In this document: in pieces, positions 57,941-64,000 of the stretch
Numbering within the stretch: the stretch's first letter is position 1
How the letters are laid out: each line of letters starts with the position of its first letter
Origin: Chitinophagaceae bacterium
GTDB lineage: Bacteria; Bacteroidota; Bacteroidia; Chitinophagales; Chitinophagaceae
Assembly (NCBI GenBank): GCA_020847395.1
Contig: JADLCD010000110.1
Location: 1-64,000 of the forward strand
DNA length: 64,000 nucleotides
Reading direction: 5' to 3'
Made by a program: the position numbers and the translations under genes
The notes under the pieces: generated by a model
What the model was told of the DNA's origin: nothing
What the model saw: the letters and a program-made list of their open reading frames with translations, nothing else
Databases searched by the model: none

Positions 57941-59299
57941 TTATTTCCCAATACAGAATTTCCCGAATATAGTTCCAAGTATATCGCGGTCTGTTTCTAT
58001 TTCACCTGTTATAATACCAAGGTAATTCAGGCATCTTCTTATATCCGGTGCAAGCAGATCTCCGCTGATGTTATGCTGCAACCCTGTTTTAATATCGTGC
58101 AGGGCTTCTTTTATCTTCAGTAATGCGCTATGATGACGGGCATTGGTTATAATAGTATTTTCAGTGTTAATTTCTTCTCCAATCGCCTTCTTATATAATG
58201 CATCTTTCAATTGCTCAATGCCCTTTCCTGATTTTGCTGATATGAAAATGTCATGCTCATTCACAGGTACCGCGTTACCTGCATCAAGCTTATTAAACAC
58301 TTTTATGGTTTTTGAATTGAACTGCTTCAGCCATTCAAAATCCTGTACTTCAGTATCAGTCAGGTCAACCAGGTGAATAATAAGATTGGCCTTTTCTGCA
58401 TTATCGCGGCTACGCTCCATCCCAAGATTTTCAATTGCATCGCTTGAATGTTCACGAATGCCGGCGGTATCAATTATCCTGAAAATAATGCCATTGATAT
58501 TGAGCGTTTCTTCTATTGCATCGCGGGTTGTGCCTGCTATATCGCTCACTATCGCCCTTTCCTCATTTACTAATGCATTCAGCAATGTTGATTTTCCTGC
58601 ATTGGGTTTGCCAATGATCGCAACGCTCACACCATTTTTAATTACATTACCCAGCCGGAAGGAATCTGCCAATTTACCGGTAGCGGAGCTGAGCTCATCG
58701 ATTAATAACATAAACTGATTCCGGTCTGCAAAAGCTACATCCTCCTGCGAAAAATCCAGCTCAAGTTCTATGAGTGATGCAAACTCTATAAGCCGGTTTC
58801 TGAGCTGTGAAAGATCGTTTGAAAAACCACCTCTCAATTGTTTTAAAGCCGTTTGTTTTGAAGCCTGCGACTGAGAAGCAATAATATCGGCAACTGCTTC
58901 TGCCTGTGCCAGATCCATTTTGCCATTTAAAAAAGCTCTTTGGGTGAACTCTCCCGGCTTAGCAAGCCTGGCACCTTTTTGTATACAGGCATCTATTATC
59001 TGCTGCTGAATAAATGGAGAGCCGTGGCAGCTTATCTCCACGATATCTTCACCGGTATATGACTTAGGCGATCTGTAAAGCGCCATTACTACTTCATCTA
59101 TAATTTCATTGCCAGCTTTCAATAAACCTACATGCAGGGTATGTGTTGATTGTTCATCCAGGTTTTTTGAAGTGAAAAGCTGATTTGCTATTGTTATGCT
59201 ATTACTACCACTTAACCTGATTACTGCTATAGCTCCTATCCCCGGCGCTGTTGCTATGGCAACAATAGTATCATTCCATTCCTGTAATTGTGCTGACAT
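57941..59299 (-). CDS. mnmE: tRNA uridine-5-carboxymethylaminomethyl(34) synthesis GTPase MnmE
   Basis: TIVAIATAPGIGAIAVIRLSG, GKPNAGKSTLLNAL, DTAGIRE, C-terminal FCIGK. Confidence 0.98.
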   Translation of the reverse strand: MSAQLQEWNDTIVAIATAPGIGAIAVIRLSGSNSITIANQLFTSKNLDEQSTHTLHVGLLKAGNEIIDEVVMALYRSPKSYTGEDIVEISCHGSPFIQQQIIDACIQKGARLAKPGEFTQRAFLNGKMDLAQAEAVADIIASQSQASKQTALKQLRGGFSNDLSQLRNRLIEFASLIELELDFSQEDVAFADRNQFMLLIDELSSATGKLADSFRLGNVIKNGVSVAIIGKPNAGKSTLLNALVNEERAIVSDIAGTTRDAIEETLNINGIIFRIIDTAGIREHSSDAIENLGMERSRDNAEKANLIIHLVDLTDTEVQDFEWLKQFNSKTIKVFNKLDAGNAVPVNEHDIFISAKSGKGIEQLKDALYKKAIGEEINTENTIITNARHHSALLKIKEALHDIKTGLQHNISGDLLAPDIRRCLNYLGIITGEIETDRDILGTIFGKFCIGK

Positions 59300-59319
59300 C
59301 AGGCAAAAATACAACTCTG

Positions 59320-59841
59320 TCAATCTCCTGCAGAGAGCAATTCTTTATCATAAGCATCCCGGGCAGCCAAAGCATGTCGCTTAACCTCGCAAATAGCCAT
59401 TTCATCCAGTACATTTATCAACTGCCCGTAATCACTTCCGTTGCCGGGTTTTATAACCACAATAAGAGAATCGGGGGAAATTCCTGCATCGCTCATTCGT
59501 TTGCGCTTTTCCATAATAAAATTTCTAAGTGCATTGTCAGCATCGCCAGTTTTAAAATGTTGTATTACGGGTCTATCGCTTGCAGCACCTTCGTAGCACA
59601 GGATGTTGTTGTTGTTATCTGGTAGAATAGTAATTGTTTTTGTTTGTGGTACTGGCATCGGAGGACCTTCTACAGGTAATAGAAACTTTAGTGCAGTAGG
59701 CTTTGCAACAACTGAAGTAAAGATAAAAAATGTGATCAGTAAAAACCCAAGATCTACCATTGGTGTCATGTCAACCCTGGTACTATGACGTCGGTTCATT
59801 AGCCTGGTATTACCTGAAGGAGTTGTATTGATATCTGCCAT
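59320..59841 (-). CDS. ExbD/TolR biopolymer transport protein (third ExbD)
   Basis: TRVDMTPMVDLGFLLITFFIFTSV single-TM ExbD signature. Confidence 0.93.
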   Translation of the reverse strand: MADINTTPSGNTRLMNRRHSTRVDMTPMVDLGFLLITFFIFTSVVAKPTALKFLLPVEGPPMPVPQTKTITILPDNNNNILCYEGAASDRPVIQHFKTGDADNALRNFIMEKRKRMSDAGISPDSLIVVIKPGNGSDYGQLINVLDEMAICEVKRHALAARDAYDKELLSAGD

Positions 59842-59888
59842 AAAAAATATTTATACATAAGATGGCAGCCTCAGGATTTTCCATAAAC

Positions 59889-59918
59889 AAAAAAATCCCT
59901 CTCGTTTCTGAGAGGGAT
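59889..59918 (-). terminator. intrinsic terminator after tonB
   Basis: On minus strand ATCCCTCTC agaaac GAGAGGGAT TTTTTT. Confidence 0.85.
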
Positions 59919-59941
59919 CTAAAAATTATATTATACTGCTA

Positions 59942-60772
59942 CTACTCTTCCTGTATCTGGAAGGTAACCGGCTGTTTGCGGTACGCTTTAACCTTACGTC
60001 CATTCTGCTCAGCAGGCGTCCATTTAGGTCCTTTTTTAATAGCGTTAACGCAAATTTCCGCCAGTTTTGTTCCTTTCATAGTGAGTGCTTCCACATCACT
60101 GATATTCCCATCCCTGTCCACAATGAACTGAACCAGGCAGGTACCGGCTTTACCAGCCTCCTGCAATTCATCAATATAGCGGTTTATTTCGCGGGAAATA
60201 TATTTCGTCCAGGCGCCTTCACCGCCAGGAAACTGAGCTTCGATTTCCACTTTTTGGAACACCTTATCATCATCTTCTACCTTGGGAGCAGCTACTACAC
60301 CACCTTTGTCTTCAACGGGGGGAGCAACTATACCCAAGTCTTTTTGACCTTCCTGGTTGCTTACACCAATCTTGGTATCTTCCAGTTTCTCTACTTCTTT
60401 CATTTCCTCTTCAGGTTTAACCTCTTCGTCTTTTACAACTTTAGGAGGTGTAAACTTAGCCATTTCAATTTTGGGAGGATCTGGTGGTTTTGGCGGTGGG
60501 GGAGGTGGGGGTTCCACTTTTTCTTCCGGCTGTTGTATATCAGCCATTTCAAGTTCTTTTACTACTATATCGCCTTTCTTATTTGAGCTGTCAAATTTGG
60601 AGCTCAAAAAAGAAGCAAGCATAATAAGCAGTGCTACTGAAGCAGTTATAACCAACGCCCTTGTGAGACGCTTATTATACTGTGTTCGCAGCTCATAAGC
60701 TCCATAATTTTTATTCCTGCCATCAAATATGATGTCAAGAATATTGGAGTTGAGTATTTTGCTTACATCCAT
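59942..60772 (-). CDS. tonB: TonB-family energy transducer
   Basis: One TM helix, PPPPPPPKPPDPP spacer, C-terminal VQFIVDRDGNISDVEAL...KKGPKWTPAEQNGRKVKAYRKQPVTFQI. Confidence 0.95.
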   Translation of the reverse strand: MDVSKILNSNILDIIFDGRNKNYGAYELRTQYNKRLTRALVITASVALLIMLASFLSSKFDSSNKKGDIVVKELEMADIQQPEEKVEPPPPPPPKPPDPPKIEMAKFTPPKVVKDEEVKPEEEMKEVEKLEDTKIGVSNQEGQKDLGIVAPPVEDKGGVVAAPKVEDDDKVFQKVEIEAQFPGGEGAWTKYISREINRYIDELQEAGKAGTCLVQFIVDRDGNISDVEALTMKGTKLAEICVNAIKKGPKWTPAEQNGRKVKAYRKQPVTFQIQEE

Positions 60773-60828
60773 GATAATTTTTGTTTAACCTAAGATGCGG
60801 AACAATTGTGAATTCCACAAATTATTGA

Positions 60829-61365
60829 TTATTGAATGCCATTTGCCTTTTCGGTTATTACCAAAATTTCATTTTCTACCGGGGAAATGGGAACTACAGC
60901 GAACTTTTTTACTTCGTTTATAGACATTTCATCCAGTATAGCAACCATATTCTGGTAATTAGCGTCGTCATTTGGTTTTATTACCACTACAAAATCTTCG
61001 GGTTTTGTAGTTTTCTTTTTAGTAATAATTACATCCCGAACTTTTTTATAATCCGTAGCCTGTATTTTAGTTGGATCGTCACCTTCGTAATAATATATTC
61101 CATTTGACTTGCCAAGCATGATGGTTAATGCTCCAGACGCTTTTACTTTTGTTTGCTCTTCCTGCTTGTCTGTATCCTTTGGCATAATGAGTTTCATTGC
61201 CGTAGGCTGCGCCATAGTAGTAGAGAAAATAAAGAACGTAATTAAAAGGAAGCCTAAATCCACCATTGGGGTCATATCAACTCTTGTAGAAAGCTTTTTT
61301 GCTTTTTTGACGCCGGGGCCTTTTTTATGGCCACCACCACCGCCGCCTTCATCAATCGATGCCAT
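60829..61365 (-). CDS. ExbD/TolR biopolymer transport protein
   Basis: STRVDMTPMVDLGFLLITFFIFSTTMA. Confidence 0.94.
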   Translation of the reverse strand: MASIDEGGGGGGHKKGPGVKKAKKLSTRVDMTPMVDLGFLLITFFIFSTTMAQPTAMKLIMPKDTDKQEEQTKVKASGALTIMLGKSNGIYYYEGDDPTKIQATDYKKVRDVIITKKKTTKPEDFVVVIKPNDDANYQNMVAILDEMSINEVKKFAVVPISPVENEILVITEKANGIQ

Positions 61366-61398
61366 AAGACTTGTTTTTAATTGTTTACTAAATGGTTA

Positions 61399-62052
61399 TT
61401 ACTTTGCATTTTGTTGCGCCTGGCGGGTATTCCACAATGGAGACCCCATTGGCGCATCCTGGAATTTTGTTATCAGCTGAAACTTGTTAACATCATTCTT
61501 TTTAAATGCTTCGAGCACATTTCTTATTACCGGATATTTTGTTTCATTATCAGCTTTAATAAGCCAGGTAACTTTGGAACCTGAGTATGCTGACATTGCA
61601 TCCCTTACCCAATAATATAATTCACCACCGGTTGAATCCGGTACGGGTATACCCGGTTGTTTTATCTCTTTTTGTTTATCAGATGATAAAGACAATAAGC
61701 CTTTTAAGCCTGAAAATGGCACCCCAATGCTTGGCGCATTAGTAAAGGATTTTATGTTTTCAGCACTCAGGCCGAGATTGCGGGTTGTATTAAGATTTTC
61801 CACGATTGCTTTACGCTTTTTGGGATCATCTAATTGTACAAATACCCTGCCTTCTTTATCCACTGTTACCAGGAAAGCATCAGTTTCCGGAACCTTATCC
61901 GCCGAAACTGAGTTGGGGAATTTTACCTCCACCGGCTCATCTGGTTTAAATTTTGTAGCCAATATGAAAAAGGTAAGGATAAGAAATGACACATCCACGA
62001 AGGCTGTCATATCTACCCATGTACTTTTTCGGGCTATTTTTACTTTAGGCAT
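61399..62052 (-). CDS. ExbD/TolR biopolymer transport protein
   Basis: STWVDMTAFVDVSFLILTFFILATKFK. Confidence 0.93.
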   Translation of the reverse strand: MPKVKIARKSTWVDMTAFVDVSFLILTFFILATKFKPDEPVEVKFPNSVSADKVPETDAFLVTVDKEGRVFVQLDDPKKRKAIVENLNTTRNLGLSAENIKSFTNAPSIGVPFSGLKGLLSLSSDKQKEIKQPGIPVPDSTGGELYYWVRDAMSAYSGSKVTWLIKADNETKYPVIRNVLEAFKKNDVNKFQLITKFQDAPMGSPLWNTRQAQQNAK

Positions 62053-62117
62053 GTAATATTGCTTTTAATTGACTTAATAGATTCACGAATACTCCAAATT
62101 CCATAAAGCTTCCCGGA

Positions 62118-62984
62118 TTATTTATACTGAGAAGCGAAACTTTGTGTAAGGGTAAATCCTGATTCGTCAATACCGTAAGTGATGCTGTCGATTTTTGTAG
62201 TAAATATGTTATACATAATCAACGCGAAAGCAGAAGTAGCGATACCCACAGCCGTATTATACAGCGCTTCGGAAATACCTATCGCAAGTTCTGTAGCTGC
62301 ACCGGCACCGCCAGATTCACCCAAAGAACCGAATGAACGAATCATACCCATTACCGTACCCAGCAACGCAACCAATGTACCTACTGAAGTAATAGTGGAT
62401 AAGAATACGAGGTTTTTCTGAAGCATAGGCAATTCAAGTGCTGTTGCTTCTTCTACTTCTTTTTGAATAGCTACAACTTTTTGTTCTGTAGTTAATTCAG
62501 CATCAGGAATCAGCTCTTTGTATTTACGAAGACCTGCTTTCATTACATTACCTACTGAACCTTGTTGTTTATCGCATTCAGCAAGAGCGGCGTCCACATT
62601 TTTGTTAGCTAAGTGATATTGAACTTTTCTTACAAATTCAGAAATTGAACCTTTACCGGTTGCTTTAGAGATAGTAAGAAACCTTTCAATAGAAAATACA
62701 ATTACCATAAGGAACATACCAATAAGAATAGGCACGATAATACCACCTTCGTACATACGATGCCATGCACCCAAAGGTCCTTTATGGCTTGGCCAAAATC
62801 CGCCGTTCGGATCCGGAACTTTAAAGCCTGAGTCTGCTCCCAGAATAAATCGCCAGAATAAATAACCAGCTATAATACAAATTACTGGGGCAAGCCATGA
62901 AATCGCGTTGCTGCTTGACTTTGGTTGCACAGAAGTGGTCGCTTTCACAGATGAAGCGGTCGCGGTCGGTTTTGTTTCAGCCAT
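62118..62984 (-). CDS. exbB: MotA/TolQ/ExbB proton channel protein
   Basis: TVMGMIRSFGSLGESGGAGAATELAIGISEALYNTAVGI. Confidence 0.95.
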   Translation of the reverse strand: MAETKPTATASSVKATTSVQPKSSSNAISWLAPVICIIAGYLFWRFILGADSGFKVPDPNGGFWPSHKGPLGAWHRMYEGGIIVPILIGMFLMVIVFSIERFLTISKATGKGSISEFVRKVQYHLANKNVDAALAECDKQQGSVGNVMKAGLRKYKELIPDAELTTEQKVVAIQKEVEEATALELPMLQKNLVFLSTITSVGTLVALLGTVMGMIRSFGSLGESGGAGAATELAIGISEALYNTAVGIATSAFALIMYNIFTTKIDSITYGIDESGFTLTQSFASQYK

Positions 62985-63279
62985 AACTCTTGATTTTTTG
63001 AATTAAATAATTTCGGTTTTTAAGTGTGGTTTTGATTTTACAATTCTAACAAAAAAAAAAATTAAAACTTTGAAATAATTTTAGAAATAATTCGTTGGGG
63101 AAGCAATATAGTAAATTTCTGAAAGTAAACATCACAATTGAATTTTGTTTTTAAAAAGTTGTCAAATTTCAATACCAGCGCTATTGTTTCCATTCTTAAA
63201 CATTCATATACATTAGCTTTTCAGGATGATATGATATGTATGTTATCGTTATTTTCGCCTCAATAACAAACCGTTTTGC

Positions 63280-64000
63280 ATGCGTATAATAATTTTTTTA
63301 GTTTTTTTTACAGGCTATTTCCTGTCAACGCCTGTATTTTCCCAGAGCAAAAAAAAGGATACGGCTACTGCCCGGCCTGCTACTGTTTTACCTGCAATAC
63401 AGCCTACGCCTAAACAAGGCCCAAAGCCGTTCAGGGAGGTAATTACCAATAAAGCAAAAACAGATTCAGGTTTGTTTGTAATACATAAAGTTGATGACAG
63501 GTACTTTTTTGAAATAGCCGATTCGCTCACAGGCAGAGAAATGCTGGTAGTAAACCGTATATCCAAGGCTGCAGCAGGTATGCGTAATTTTTTCTTTGGT
63601 TATGCTGGAGATATGATTGGAAGCAGTGTCATACGCTTTGACAAAGGCCCCAACAATAAGCTTTTTCTTAAAAAAGTTTCCTTTGATGAAATATCGAAAG
63701 ATTCCTCCATGCCAATGTTCAAGGCAGTTACCAATTCCAATGTGCTTCCTATTGTAGCTTCTTTTGATATTAAAGTAGCGCCGTCGGATTCTAATGGCAT
63801 TGTGATTGATTTTACTGACTATATTTCGGGAGATAATGATGTGCTTTTTTTTGCATCCAATGCCAGGAGTGCATTCCAGGTAGGAGGCTATCAGCCTGAT
63901 AAATCCTATATACTTGATGTAAAAAGCTACCCGGTAAATATTGAAATTAAAACCGTAAAAACATATAGTAAAGGTGGCGGAGGTATGATGATGGGTTTAC
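63280..64000 (+). CDS. N-terminus of a DUF5118/DUF5117-type zinc metalloprotease, truncated by window end
   Basis: My own translation from ATG at 63280 stays open to 64000: MRIIIFLVFFTGYFLSTPVFSQSKKK...LFVIHKVDDRYFFEIADSLTGREMLVVNRISK. Confidence 0.75.
   Translation, partial: MRIIIFLVFFTGYFLSTPVFSQSKKKDTATARPATVLPAIQPTPKQGPKPFREVITNKAKTDSGLFVIHKVDDRYFFEIADSLTGREMLVVNRISKAAAGMRNFFFGYAGDMIGSSVIRFDKGPNNKLFLKKVSFDEISKDSSMPMFKAVTNSNVLPIVASFDIKVAPSDSNGIVIDFTDYISGDNDVLFFASNARSAFQVGGYQPDKSYILDVKSYPVNIEIKTVKTYSKGGGGMMMGL

Overview
This looks like a chromosomal window from a Bacteroidota bacterium, probably Chitinophagaceae-like. The lineage is inferred from SusC/SusD, alternative complex III (ACIII), DUF3098 and TAnnTTTG-type promoters. 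Most of it is ordinary core genome: a SusC/SusD pair, a PBP4-type carboxypeptidase, uppP, a PadR/PspC module, a LytTR two-component locus with IPT and Kelch lipoproteins, a complete ACIII (actABCDEF) plus cytochrome oxidase operon, rimP-nusA-infB, surA-like, CPBP, cdsA, psd, a PIF1/HRDC helicase, mnmE, an exbB-exbD-exbD-tonB-exbD cluster, and the start of a DUF5117-type metalloprotease. The best second-look items are: (1) a compact two-gene R-M system at 13355-15394 with an MjaI-family endonuclease (family specificity CTAG) and a beta-class N4C-like methylase that ends in a degenerate SNase/OB-like domain, set in a window where I found only 5 CTAG sites by eye; (2) several families of word-like intergenic hairpin repeats, one of which is read in frame and joins a DUF6787-like membrane domain to PurN; (3) a decayed LytTR C-terminus abutting an IPT gene about 4 kb from the intact copy; (4) two near-perfect palindromes upstream of padR; (5) hairpins in the rimP leader and between nusA and infB. 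No rRNA, tRNA, CRISPR array or transposase was recognised. All counts were made by eye.
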